From Lingula anatina (Eukaryota > Brachiopoda > Lingulata > Lingulida > Lingulidae): a DNA stretch of 64,000 nucleotides. The notes below the pieces were generated by a model, which was not told where the DNA came from, searched no databases, and saw nothing but the letters and a program-made list of their open reading frames with translations. The stretch lies in contig NW_019773537.1 of the NCBI RefSeq assembly GCF_001039355.2, positions 374,506 through 438,505 on the forward strand, given 5' to 3'. Of the stretch, positions 37,401 through 50,160 are shown piece by piece (the stretch's first letter is position 1; each line of letters begins with the position of its first letter). A program made the position numbers and the translations under genes.

Positions 37401-40400
37401 ATATGTGCATATTTGTGATTTTAGGTACGAAATATTTTTGGATGATGTTTCCGTCAACGACCTCAATATGGATTTTTTGCATGACTTCGTCCATCTGCCG
37501 GAGTCATATTTCTACGCCGGCGCTCCTCTCAGATTTCGTAAGTTTGAATATCCTCAAATGAATCCAAACTTGACGCACAAAATATTCTTTTAAGTTTATG
37601 TTAAGTATATTATTATATTGTGTTGTTATTTAATATTTATTTTTTGTTTATATAAGTTGATGAAGTTGAGGAAATAGACTAAATGTACCACCATACAAAG
37701 TGTGCAAAAAATACGGCGACCAATTTATATTTCAGAACAATTCATTATAAAATGGGGAACACACTTCATTAAGGCTGCTAAATTTGGAGGTCAACTAAAG
37801 TTGATCAAGACCAAGGAAGGAGTGAGGGACCAAAGCATAGAACAGTTCGCTGAGAAGGCACAGGATGACTACAAGGCCATGTTCAGGTAATAGATCATTG
37901 TTTTTAAACTGCTTAAATTTTCTATGCATAATATTTCCCAATTGTATTTGCGCGCGCACATGCGTGTGTGTCTTTGTGTCTGTGTGTGTCTCCACTGTCT
38001 GCTCCCCATTCGTCCACTCACTACATCAGTCACAAGTCACATCCATTTATCCACGAATTTCTTCATTTCTTTGTTTTTTTCTCTTGAATAATTATATTTC
38101 TATTTTTCTAGCACGTTCATGGCCGCTGCAGCGCAGTTCAAATCTAGAAGTCTATTCCACAAGGCCGAGGGTTCCGCGGAGGGGAGCGTGTCCGCAGGGG
38201 GTGGAGTCGAGGGATCGTCATCCAACGAAACTAAAGGCGGAAGCCAGTCCCTGTACGTACAAAATAAATGTGAACAATTATAATACGAGTACAGTTAACC
38301 GATTAAATATGTGAATTAATTGCTACTGATCAAAATTTTACAACAAGCGCGAATTTTCATTGTATAAGATTAATTTGTTTCAAAGCATTACATATGTTAT
38401 GGATGGTTAATGATACGTAACTTTACAACATCCTGTTTGAAGCAGGAACACGTTGAAAGGTACACAAAATCACTACAGAAATGGAAACCAGCGCATTTTT
38501 CGAAAAATAACATGAATTTGCCGCTCACCTATACATCACCTGTGATAATTCATTATTTCTGATAACTGTACTTCCAGATCACAGCAGCAGTACTCCAACG
38601 AGGTCCTCATGGTCCAAGGCGGCTCCCAGGCCATAGCAGCCGTGATCAGTGAGATGTATACCACTGGATTTAAACACGAGTTGTCTCAATGGTTAGCCTC
38701 CATCCCCAGATATCCCAAGCCATTTGAGTTCCAGATGGAGCCCATTACCTACATTTGTCACAATATCAACTACAAGCAGTTGTTCCCAGTCGGGGAGGTG
38801 GACTTTGGGTGCTTTGGAGGAACGTAAGTTTGGGTGCCTTAAACCACACTGCGGTGTATAGCCTACTATGTCTACATTATGATGAAATTTGAAGTGAGAT
38901 GCTTTTGGATTTTTATGTTAACATCGTACAAAATGTGTATGTTACAGACTTGACTCTTTGAGTCAAGTCGTTATTTGGAATGACCCTGAAATGGAGCGGA
39001 TTTTAATATTCCGTGACAAGCATTTTTTTGTTTAATTACAACGCATACCGTTATTGATAAGTACCTCCACGAGCACCTTTTAAAAATTAATTTGAAGCGT
39101 TTTAGATCTCCGTGTATATGCTGGTTATAACCACTTCAAATGGAATGTTATTTCATTTTTCAAGGACTCTTCTAACGGAGAATGGAACGAACAGACTTTA
39201 CTATGTGTGGGAAACTTACGATGAAAACAACAACACAATTAATGTAGAGAAGCGGTACTGTGACTTTAAGAACCAGCAGGAACTGGAGGACAGCATGAGG
39301 AGAAGGTGTAAGGCTCTGGAAAGGGGAATTAATGTCTATATGGAGGAGGTAAGAGATTCTTAAATCACAGTTTAAAGATATGGAGTCGAGCTTGCTCCTA
39401 GCCCCCCCCTTTTCCCCGCCACCGCCACCACCACGTGCACTGCAGATACTCTTAAATTAATATTAGTCTGTGAATACACAGTAGAGTTCTCATTGAAAAT
39501 TATCAGTAAACACACGCTTACAAAAATAGCATTTAGTCTGTTCTGACTTCCTCAATTTGAAAGACTACACCAAGTCAATTTTAAGAAATTAAAGTACAAA
39601 TTTTAGATCTGTATTTTTTTCTGATTACATAATCCAGTGCAACTTGACCTTTTTACATTGGGTGCTAAATGCAATCTTTTGAACATTTTAGGGTGTCATC
39701 CCCAGCAGCGACATTGACTTGCCAGCCGGCAGAGCAGGATGTAAATCGTCCAGGCTGTCTTTTGAAGACAAACGTGTGAAAATTAGAATTCCTCAGTGGG
39801 AACACATGACGGACGGGTCAAAGTTCAGGGTCATATTTGACATGCCTTTTAATTTAGCGCGTGTAGTAGGTAAGTGCACAGGAAAACACTTTCTAGACAT
39901 GTATGTGGTTCGGAAATAATTTTAATTTTTACGCTTTTGCTTTAAGATGTATTTTAGAATTCGCGTTGATTTTTGAGTCTGTGGCACTATGAAGATGCGG
40001 TTTGTTGATAAGTTGGTGTTATCGGCTGAGAATTCTTTGTTACTTCTGAATACAATGAATTCTAAAAGATTTCTGATTAATTCTAAATGGATGTCTTCTC
40101 GTCTCACATGTAACACAACAAAATTTGCCTTTCTGGAGTATGATATGCATTGTAAATAAAATTGTTTTATCTGTAGGTGCGTCTGAGGCGTTACTAGTGT
40201 TCTATCGCTCTAGTACCCGGCAGTGGTACGTACAAAGCAGTCCAGGTATTACCCACTTGTACGATGGGGCCAATAATGGAGGCAGCGGGGATCTAGACAA
40301 TAGAAAAGTAAGTAAATTTGTTATACAGGGGAAAGTGCTCCCACTATGCCGAAAAAAATCAGATTTATAAAAAAAAAGATATTATGCAAAATGCAGTGTG

Positions 40401-43259
40401 GGCTTATTGTTTTCCTTTTTGATGTACTTTCTTTTTGCACTTTCTTAATTATTAATTTTCATACCGTAAAATTTGCTTTCAAATACGATGGCTAATTCAA
40501 TACATAAAAAGTGGCGCCCACCGATGCTTTGTATATACAGAATTAACGTCACCATTCAACTGACCTCTGGTAGAGAGTAGGTATATGCAAGGTTCACGGC
40601 TTATGCTTTGTGACATCTTTCTTTGGTGTCGTCTGCTTCGCTTTATACAATGTACATTAACGTCTTTATTCCTGACAGATCTCAGTTCGGGGACTGGTGA
40701 TGTCATACAACAACAGGACAGGTCTGTTGACGGTGACAGAAGACGACTTCAACGCGTCACGACTTAAACATCCAGATTTACCAGAGGCACTGAACGGCCT
40801 TACCGTTGCCCGTGTGGAATACCCGTCAATGGTGGACGAGATAAAACAACATAAGTGAGTTACACTTTTTAGATAGGCTACTGTAATATCTCAAGTGCTC
40901 GACGTTAAGAAAGCGTTAATAGTTTAAAAGAAAAGTTTGCAGTATGGCATCCCGCAAATGTTAGATAAAGATTATCCTGTTTAGGTCTCTTTTGTTTAAT
41001 TTTACCAATAGGTTAAAGAGACATTATTTCCCTGTTCTTTCATTTTGCTAGTCATCTTTTAGTCGAAATTATATGAAAAGAGATAATCATTTTAGTCAGT
41101 TTATGACGTATGCATAATGGACATTTGTTTTTTTCATTGCATTAGCAAAATTCAAAGAAAAAATCCATAGCCTTCTCTGTCGTATACAATGTAAAGTGAA
41201 CTTTCAACTTTTGCTTCTTTACAGGAATGAGTTTGGTGTCGGTACTATCCCGTGCAACGTGGTCTGGTCCAATGCACATCGTTTTAACCCCATTGTCGCC
41301 GGTGGAAGCTGCATATCGTTCACCGCAGTGTCAATGGGCGACATCTTTGTGGTGTTCTCCGCCATTCCGCGTGACTACGAGACATGGTACTACGTTCAAA
41401 TTAGCCCAGACGGTGTCGCCATCTATAAGGGTGCCACGGTGATGAAATTCGTGGATCATAGTAACGCAAAGAGTCTTGGAGATCCGTCTCTGTATGAGTC
41501 TTACTTCGTTTGCGTTGCAGAGACAATAGGAGTGAAAACGACAATTACCTATGGAAAGACGGAAAATAACAGAGTGAGGCTTTTTCTTTTCTATTCAATG
41601 CCTTGGTACTTTTTCTTACAAACGCCCGCATTTAGATTAAAACAAAAACTTGATAAAGTGAAATATAATGTACAAATTCTTGAATATTAGAATAAAGTTT
41701 TGCTTTTTATTTGACTCAGGTTTTCATTAGAAAATGGCGAAGCATTGCTCATTTTACGGCGAACAATTTCTTTTCAAAGTACGTCTACTAATGTTTTCAA
41801 AATCTAACTTCAGTTTTTTCCATTTCTTCATTGTAGGAGAGAGGCCATGTCTACGCCGTGTTTGAAGACCACGACGAACCCCTCCACGTTCGTTTCTTTG
41901 CGTTTGGCAATGGCGAGTCTCCTTTAAGCATAATGGACGCTCACGTCTTGCCCACATCTGCTACAGGAGAACATGTCTGCTCTGGACATACCATTGATTT
42001 TGAGGGCACGTGTGTGGAACACTGCCATCCTGAATGCATTGGTGAGTCTCTTATCGCATAACCGCGTTTTTGTTCCGGTATGATTATTGGACTTTTAAAA
42101 TCTTGATTTAAAATGCCTGAAACAAACATCTTATGCAAGCGGAACTTCAAAGGTTGACAATTCTCCATTATTAACCTGCGATATTGTATGCCAGTTTTAT
42201 GCCATATTTTAAATCAAATTTTCAGTAAAGCATTCAGGCAATCAACATAGAATGAAAAACTGCCAACAGGTTACTTCGTTAGAAAACTGACTGCCTAAAA
42301 GCAAAGCACTTATTTTAACAACTCGCTATTTTCGTAAACAATTTGATTTTTTTCACACGCTGAAATGCAGTTGAATTATTCCCACATTGATTGTTTCGTT
42401 ACCAGGCTGCCACATGCCAGATTCCAACAAAAAATGCCGCGCTTGTCGCAATCTTCAAGCGGACGGCACGTGTGTGTCCGAGTGTCCACCCACACACAAA
42501 CCGGACAGTCAGAATAAGACGTGCATATGTAAGTTTTAAAATGGTCTAATTATCTTATATTTCTATGTAAAGTAAACCAAAATGAGTTTTTGTACGATAT
42601 AATCGGCTCAGACTAATCGAAGAAAAAGAATCAAGAGAAAAATGGTAAAAGAAAAATAGTAAAAGATAACAAATTGCGATGCTATATTTATTTATTTAAG
42701 ATCCCCAACAAGTACTCTGTTTAACTGTTAAAACCATGTTGGTCTTTTTCGTTATTACCAGGTAAATATATTGAAGACGGCGCATGCGTAGAAGCTTGCA
42801 GTGCGGGTCATATTGCAGAAGATACCTCTGTGGAATCACCACTCTGTGTCTGTGAACTGTACGCCAGCGGGGAACCAGAGATCTGTCTGGCCTCCTGCCC
42901 GGCTCACTACTACCCACACTCTGTCAGCGCGAACCACAGTGAATGCAAAGGTGAGTTTACTTATGTTTGGGAGAAAGTTCTTAGAAGGAAGGATGGAGTC
43001 AACAGATTTTACTTTACACGATGACGGGCATCTATCAGTATCTTATAAGTTAATCCTGAATATGTATCTTTAAGAGGAACAGTCCCAAACGGCGACATGA
43101 GATTTAAAGCCACCGATAGATGGCTTCAGTTTAAAAGTGCACGTACTTGAACATTTCACGACATTTCTTGCATTATCACATGCTCTTTGTTCTAAAAGAA
43201 AATGAACATTGAACTGCAATTTTCTAAAAAGTCCAGAAATAGTTTGGTGTGGGTATCTT

Positions 43260-43303
<44 letters not shown>

Positions 43304-46300
43304 CATAAATGGCTATATTTTATTATATTATAGCTTGTAATGCTGCATGTATTCCACAAGAGGACGGTTTCACGTGTTCCGGCCCAACTCCTGGTCAGTG
43401 TGTCCAGTGTGTCCAGATCAATGGACAGTGTGCCAACTGCAGATCAGGAACCTACATCAAGGAAGGTCAGTCTTGTGTAGCAGATACTCGGATGCTGTTA
43501 ATGGACATCTTCATAGAGCACGCCTGGTTTTTTTTTATCTCAAATGTAGTAAACCAAAACTTGAAATAAAATAAATAAAATTTGTGCATGTAATTGACGG
43601 CATCACTCAGCTGGCCTTGATGAACCCAATTATCACACATAGAAATAATTGATGATATATATATCTTCCAGTCAATGGAGTGTATCAGTGTGCCCCCTGT
43701 GCAGTTGGCACCATGTGTCCTGGAGACGGCAGAGCGTACACGTGTAACAAAGATGCTGATGAATACAGCAACGCACTAAGAACCAACTGTGTCAAGGTAA
43801 GATAATATTGTTGTCTGTTTTAAGTAAGTTTCTTTTTATAGACATGAGTGCATTTAAGATTTTTGGGGATGGGTCGGGGAGAAAATGTTTTATATATATA
43901 TATATGTCATCAGTGCCCAAACCGTTAGCGTTTTCAGATATTTTGCCCAGGTCTGGTCGTCAGGTTCGTATGGTAATCATAAATTGGACTGGCTAATTAA
44001 GTTTATTTTTTCATTGATCCCATCCAACTTTGGATCACGGCGGTAATCAGAATGCTTCTTTTCCAGTGTCCTACATCCTTACCGTACTCTACAATCCCCG
44101 TCAGTAACCGGTGTCACAACTGCCAACCAGGTTACTACAGAAAACCTTCCGACAACTCTTGCAGGCGTGAGTACAGTTTAGATTTAATACGTTTTTAATT
44201 TGATAGTCTTGCAGTTTTTTTGTTTCTCTTTATTGTTGTACATGTTAATTAGATAAAGAGAACTGTGAAATGCAAGGATACATAATAATATACGAGATAA
44301 AGTCTTGATTTGTCTTGCAGGCGTAAAAATAAATACCACACATTTCACTTTTTTCTGTTCACCTTATAGAAAAAAAGAGAGTACATATAGAGAACGGTAT
44401 GACAGAGGTGTGCAAAAGCTGGCGAACTCCTAAAATTTTTAAACTTACAACTTGTACATGTACGCAAGTGTCAATTTTTCATTGACAACGACCGCCATTT
44501 TACAACTAACATGTGTCGTCTTATAATAAATTTGCATGTTACATACCTTTAAGTCGGCATATATTTTGTAAAGCGGGCACATTTGTTTCATTAGGCTGTC
44601 CTACGAACACCGGTGGTCCCAACTGTAAAGTACAGTGTAAGTGTACGAATGGCAGGTGTATCCAGAAGACTGGCAAATGTTCCTGTTACCGAGGTTTTAG
44701 TGGTGACAAGTGTGAAATTCCATGTGAGTTTGAAATACACGATTTTAACTTTTTGGTATTATATAATACTTTTCCAAGATTAGAACTAAAATATTTGTTA
44801 AACGCTTGTTTGTACTCCCCCCCCCCAAAAAAAAAAATCTTAATTTTGAGAAGTAAAGATTTTAATTAAATTATCAAGTTTGTTTTTATCGGTTTATAGA
44901 AAATTATTCTCTCCTATACAATTGTAGTGACGCTCATTGGTAACTGCAAGGTAACATCATTCACGCGGTTTTTCATTTATATCATTGTCATGGCTGACTT
45001 TTAGAAATGTAGAAATAAACATTTCACCACTGTATCATCTTTGTCTTCTTTCAGCGGAAGGCGCTTTGAGACTAGTGGACAGCCGATTCAAAGCGAACAG
45101 ATTTTTGTTCCACGAATTGGCAACGGCAATACACAGTCTGCAAGTGGATCAGCCTGCAGCCAACCTGGCCCCTATTGCCGCCGTCCGCGCCACCACCACC
45201 ACCACCAGTACGACTGCAACTCCTTTATTAGCAAACCCAGTGTTACTTAACCCAACGTTCACTCGTAGACGAGGCCGCCGAGGGCGACGTGCTTCACTTC
45301 AACTCCAACCTGCTCTCCAGGTGGAGCCACTAGCCGAGGAACGTCTTGTAGATTCCTCTGTGAGGCAGTATGAGCTGGCAGACCAACAGTTGTCTCTGGC
45401 AGACCAGCAACCGTCCCTGGCAGACCACGTGTCAGCGACTGAGAGCGTCAATATTCTTAGTGCGGCAACAAGTGGCGGCAAACTGGAAGGTGAGACTTTG
45501 TTTTATATCTACAGATAGGCTAAGACTTGTTTTACATATGATAATAGTTGCTATTTTGACGATCTGAGTGCACCAATGGTTCGTGGTCTAAATCGTGCAA
45601 CTTTTATTTAAAATTTGAATTGTAGATAACACAGGTAAAACCGTGTACTAACATCTCATGAACACCATATAGCATCGCCAAAACAACTGTGGATTGTGAC
45701 ATTTAAAAAGGTCGGGCGAACTTTTTGAAAACCATTATTTGTTTGTTTTAACATTAAAATATATTTTGAAAGTGTGTGTTATTTTTGAAATAGCGAAACA
45801 TCATAAACCTTACCGAGTGTATATTTATTGTTTGCTTAGGACGCGTTGAAATCTTCCACAATGGTCAATGGGGATCCATCTGTGACAGCGCTTGGACTGA
45901 CGCCGATGCCAAAGTGGTAAGCATTGATCACTTCTAACTACTTGTTGTTCAGTGATTAATTGACGTTCATATAAAATTGCCCACTCATTGTCATGTGATA
46001 ACGGTCATATGAATTTATTAATATGGCAACCGCAACGGCTACATCAGAATTTCATGGACACGTGGTTTATTATCAAATTTGTGCTAACATGTTTTTAATC
46101 TACGTATAGTTAATGCCAAATGCCCATTTTTACCTGACTATGCTATCTATCGTTCTCGTTTTAAAACAGGCGTGCAAACAGTTCGGTTACAACAATGGTA
46201 CCGCTAAATCTAACGCCTACTATGGTCAAGGCAGTGGGTATATCTGGCTGGGTAAAGTGCAGTGTACAGGCGCTGAGAGGTGGCTGAAGGACTGCAGACA

Positions 46301-46927
46301 CGGGCTGTGGGGGAGGCACCTGTGCGATCACAGCGGTGATGTTGGTGTTGTGTGTTCTCATTCGTGTAAGTATTTATATAACATATAAAAGTAGGTAAAT
46401 CGGTTTCAAATTAAAGAGACTTTACTTTTCTACCGATGGAGACATGGCTCTTTGACATTTCTCTCTCAAAGGGACTTGATCACATAAATGACCTCTCGCG
46501 CCTCATAGTAGAAGACAAGTGAAGTCTATTCAGAAATAATATTTTTCGTCATAATAACGCAAGAAATAATGAAAACCCAATTTTACCGTATTCAGATAAT
46601 ATCTACGTTAGGCTTCTCCTTGACCATATAGTTAATTGGTTTCTTACTCGGGTCTACATGACTCTCATTCTGTGCGCTAAACAGGGGACTGTATTAGTGA
46701 AATATGCGCATAGCATCTCATCTTCTGTTATATTGGTCTGAAACATATTATAAATTGCTTGTTTTGAAATATTTGTTATTGCTTTATAACGTATTTTTTA
46801 CATTAAACATAACAGCACATTTCGTTCCTTTTTTCCAGTGACAAGAAACTTTGGTCGCCTATTGGCACAAGAAAGCCTGCAGTTTGCTGCTCGAACAAGC
46901 AATTCAGAACTAAGACAAGACTTTTAG
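33050..46927 (+). CDS. Secreted MACPF (perforin-like) protein with Cys-rich, EGF-like and SRCR modules
   Basis: Twenty-seven exons, 1516 residues: 33050-33128, 33297-33604, 33789-33886, 34214-34355, 34780-34892, 35553-35746, 36932-37079, 37425-37537, 37736-37886, 38112-38252, 38578-38823, 39165-39348, 39692-39869, 40177-40307, 40679-40854, 41225-41573, 41837-42041, 42406-42528, 42762-42950, 43334-43465, 43672-43796, 44067-44166, 44595-44723, 45055-45489, 45840-45916, 46170-46365, 46839-46927. All junctions are GT-AG and in frame. Order: signal peptide (1-25), helical charged segment (27-129), MACPF domain (about 190-640), unassigned beta-rich region (640-985), Cys-rich stalk (986-1208), EGF-like module (1209-1251), SRCR with insert (1252-1487), short tail. 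MACPF proteins oligomerise and insert hairpins into membranes; whether this one makes pores is unproven. No transmembrane anchor is seen. AATAAA at 47065. Possible roles are defence or egg/mucus protein. Confidence 0.88.
34383..34412. repeat. Poly(T) tract
   Basis: About 30 consecutive T in intron 4 of the MACPF gene. Confidence 0.97.
36130..36705. repeat. Duplicated repeat with (GA)n head in MACPF intron 6
   Basis: Two (GA)n runs (36132-36152 and 36510-36546) are each followed by related sequence. Matching parts include TATCGTTCCGCCACAGGAATCA near 36235 and CTGTCGTTCCGGCAGGGGAATCA near 36631, then GTGATCAAGTACAG versus GTGAACAAGTTCAG. The copies are about 375 bases apart and clearly diverged. 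Confidence 0.5.
39692..42041 (+). other. Exons 13-17: beta-rich region of unassigned family
   Basis: Residues 640-985 sit between the MACPF domain and the Cys-rich stalk. Two stretches look alike in style: [18 protein letters not shown] (exon 14) and [18 protein letters not shown] (exon 16), each an aromatic strand followed by a Gly turn. This suggests two copies of one fold, loosely like farnesoic-acid-methyltransferase-type beta sandwiches. The family call is a guess. Confidence 0.5.
42406..44166 (+). other. Exons 18-22: furin/growth-factor-receptor-like Cys-rich stalk
   Basis: Five consecutive exons, mostly phase 1-1, encode repeated C-x2-C and C-x3-C patterns such as [39 protein letters not shown] and [12 protein letters not shown]-like. 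The spacing resembles furin-like or TNFR/ephrin-receptor-type cysteine repeats. Exon 23 (44595-44723) adds an EGF/laminin-like module, [20 protein letters not shown]. Confidence 0.7.
43263..43302. repeat. (AT)n microsatellite
   Basis: About 20 AT units, ending some 30 bases upstream of the acceptor of MACPF-gene exon 20 (43334). Confidence 0.95.
45055..46365 (+). other. Exons 24-26: SRCR domain interrupted by an insert
   Basis: The SRCR core is clear in exons 25-26: [48 protein letters not shown] and [11 protein letters not shown], six cysteines as in group A. The usual first strand (ALRLVD, residues 1255-1260) lies at the start of the 435-base exon 24. About 130 residues separate it from SGGKLEGRVEIF. 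The insert holds a Thr-rich run, a basic cluster RRRGRRGRR (1322-1330) and heptad-length repeats. Confidence 0.75.
45375..45437 (+). repeat. In-frame 21-bp coding repeat, 3 copies
   Basis: CTGGCAGACCA starts at 45375, 45396 and 45417. The units encode [14 protein letters not shown] and LADHVSA within the SRCR insert. Confidence 0.9.
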
Positions 46928-48276
46928 CTTTTCTATTTTTATGAAACAGTTCATATAGTGACAGGAAATCATACGTATACTCAATATCCGCAATACAAAT
47001 GACATTTGGACTGATATCAGTGGTATTTTAATGTGAACATGTGAATATAAACGTGTGATTTATTAATAAATGTTTTTCCAGTTAATTGATATTACAAAGG
47101 GGAATGTAATTAATTACAAATAATATGAATTAAAACTCATGACAGGAAATCATCAAAAAAGTAGGCCTACTACGCGTGCTCATCGGGCAATCGGACCACC
47201 GTATATTTTAACGTTTCTCGACTGGTTCGTTTAACTGTAAGATGGTTAGAGACACCCTCTGATAATACAGGGGCGTCTGATATAGCACACAAAATTGAAG
47301 AAAAGACCATTTTGTAACAGACTACTAGCGGACCCTGTGATCAACTAGTAGCTAAGAAAGACAATGGCTAAGATCCCACATGAAAAATGTAGAAAGAATC
47401 TCCATTCGTTAGTTTCCCACAAGATACATCACGGTGTAGTGTTATTAAAATGGACGCAATCATGTACAGGGAAAACTTCCAAGGCAAGTATTTCAAGTTT
47501 CTGGGATGACGAATTTCAGATATACAAAACTGTATGCCTTCCTATATTGGAATCATCTCACTGATTATCTTAAGTGAGAAATTGGAAATAAGGTAGTCCA
47601 GAATCAGACTCATAGATAAACTAAACCCTTTAGCGCAAGATCGTCACGACACTGGCCCCAATACAGGGTTATCTAAGGCGAATAGGTCAGTTAAAATCGT
47701 CGTTACTAGGTTCAAACCATCCATGTTGAGTTTCTAGAGTTTTAGGTCAAAATCTAGGATTGGGTGACGTAACGGCACTATCACGAGTACCAATTTACGA
47801 CATCATTTACGTCATGAGTTAGGTGATACAGGAGAAATTAATCTACTAAACATTGCCATCGTCAGTCCATGTAAATATAAAGAATTGTAGCAATGTTTTT
47901 TTTTTTCACTTTAAACGGATCAAAACAAATAAACATATATATTTAAATGGACATGCTCGAATTGAAACAATTTTGTTTGTCTCTGAACAAAAGTTTTTCA
48001 ACCAAAATTGAAATGCACGTGGATTCATATTTATTTAAAACATCTATGCAAGGTCTGGAATAAATTAACAAATAAATTTATCAGTTCTCTGTATTACAAG
48101 TTTTCCTTATTTGCAGTCAAAGTGGTACGATTATACTTTTGAAACAAAACGCATGTATAATAAAACAACAAGTAAAATAATTGCAACTTACTGTTTATGT
48201 ATCATATCAGGAAATACAGTCAAAATGACAGAATAAACCGGTGTGCCATAAATTCTACATTACGGCTAAAAAAAGG
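46928..48276. other. Convergent intergenic region
   Basis: The MACPF gene (plus) and the unknown secreted gene (minus) end toward each other here. AATAAA at 47065-47070 fits the MACPF gene. TTTATT at 48030-48035 could serve the minus-strand gene. No other coding signal. Confidence 0.5.
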
Positions 48277-49091
48277 TTACTTAAACAAATTAGCGAAAGT
48301 GTTACTCTTGGTGACCATGTCGACCAAGGCGGCCAGTTCCTTGGAGACCACGCTGCCGTCAGTGTGTACTGGGAAGATAGGATAGGTTTGGCGGACTCTG
48401 CCCCGTACTCCAGGTATCTCGGGGAAAACGAACCTCTGACCGCTGGCGCGTACGGACCTGACGGTTCCTTTAGCGTCCAAGACACCCTTGATGGGGTCTT
48501 CAGGGGTCTGCGGGTAAAGAAAACCCCGTATTAACATAGCTGCATGTATTAATGATACAAACTCAGGCCAATAATAAGTATTTGTCACACGGAGATATCG
48601 ATGAATGAAACTGGAAACGCCATGAGCTTTGTAAAAATATTAGAAAAATCTTGGACCCGATGGCCCAAAGTAAAACCACTTTTTAGAGTCTCACCTTGCA
48701 CCAAGTTGAAAATGGCAAAGTTTATATTAGATATGGCCAATATCTTAATCGTATATTGAAAATACTTACTGAAGGGGCTGAGAAGAATTCTGCAGGTGTA
48801 AGGTAAAGGTGCTGGTCACTGTAACCATTATACGCCTTGGTGCTGGACAACCCGCCTGTACGACCACCGGAAGTCACAGTAGCGTCATCTATAATTATAA
48901 ATATATCAGTCTAACAAACAGCTATGGCCAGTACTTTGAAATATGTGAGATGTAAATCATGAATTGACATTGAAAATACGTCGATCGCAATTATGTCTAT
49001 ATTTTTAAAATAGGTGATCGAAAGCAAAGTTTGTTTTTCTAATATGCAGAATAGAACTGTCTCTCTCCAACGAAGACGTAGCTGTTGGCAA

Positions 49092-49144
<53 letters not shown>

Positions 49145-50117
49145 TCTGCTTACTGGTTTGCTTCTTCAGGTTGTACGGGTTCCACTGGCCCAGAGGGGTG
49201 AGGTAGGTGACAAACAAAGGTACAGCGTATGACCATTTCTGGTAGTAGTTGACGCACACTCTGCTCTTCCCCCTGCCGTTACATGCATCCAGGTGCATGC
49301 CAGCAACCTGGACATAGAACAACTCAATATTATACACATGATTTTATATATAGGATTATATTCCACAGCTTAGTGAACCCAACGCTGTCACAGATATGCA
49401 TTTTTGAAGAGACGAAAAATTTAATGTTTTATTACCTTCTGTTGAGTGGTCTGAGCGGTAAAGATGGATTCGTCGGAGTAGCCACGATGGCGCACTGTCA
49501 ACCCCATAGCTCCCTTACGCATCACTCTAAACCAGCGGTTGTAATAGGCGCTGTTAAGCTGAAAAGGAAACAATGGAAATATATACGTGTGTGTGTGTAT
49601 GTGTGTGTGTGTGAGCTGAAAATCAGCAAAGGAGAAAACACTCTGCAGGTATATTTTTAGATATACTAACTCAATTTTTATCATGAATTTTTGGAGATTG
49701 AATGAGCCTGCTGTGCATAAAATACGTATGGTTACACGCACTGCTATAAGGCCTAATGATCATATAATAAACAGCAAAGTAAAGTTGTACTTTAGTGACA
49801 TACAAGTAACAGAACCAGTGTCCAAGTCATCGAAAAATGACTGTTGGATTAAAAAAAAAAACCAAATTTAGTTGATTTGAATACCTTTGGCTGGGTGGCA
49901 ATCTTTGACGAAAGAGGATACACAGCTTCGAAAAGACCATCATCTACGTTTTTACCCGGGTAGTTATCTAATCCTGGAATTCATTAGAATGTATAATTAC
50001 AGAATGAGTTTGACTGTACACTGCACTCAAGTTATCATTTTATTTTTCACTGCTATATGACTTTCAGGTACAAATAAGGTTACGTGCACATCACATATTT
50101 ATGGACACGCGCGCGCG

Positions 50118-50160
<43 letters not shown>

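Larger units (their letters stand above)
34214..39348 (+). other. Exons 4-12 encoding the MACPF domain
   Basis: The family signature appears in exon 9 as KWGTHF, residues 404-409 (W-G-T-H-F in place of the usual Y-G-T-H-Y), followed by a glycine pair (FGGQ). Exon 5 encodes [18 protein letters not shown], a typical early MACPF strand region. Two Gly/Ser-rich, low-charge stretches flank the signature in exons 7 and 10, where the membrane hairpins of MACPF proteins are expected. The domain ends with Cys-containing exons 11-12. Confidence 0.82.

Noticed and set aside
45041-45567. Alternative frames through the long SRCR-insert exon
   Set aside because: Only the frame 45057-45489 joins in phase with both neighbouring exons.
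49005-49160. Donor inside the (GT)n repeat of the minus-strand gene
   Set aside because: GTAAGC eleven bases earlier is a better donor and is the one that keeps frame with the next exon.
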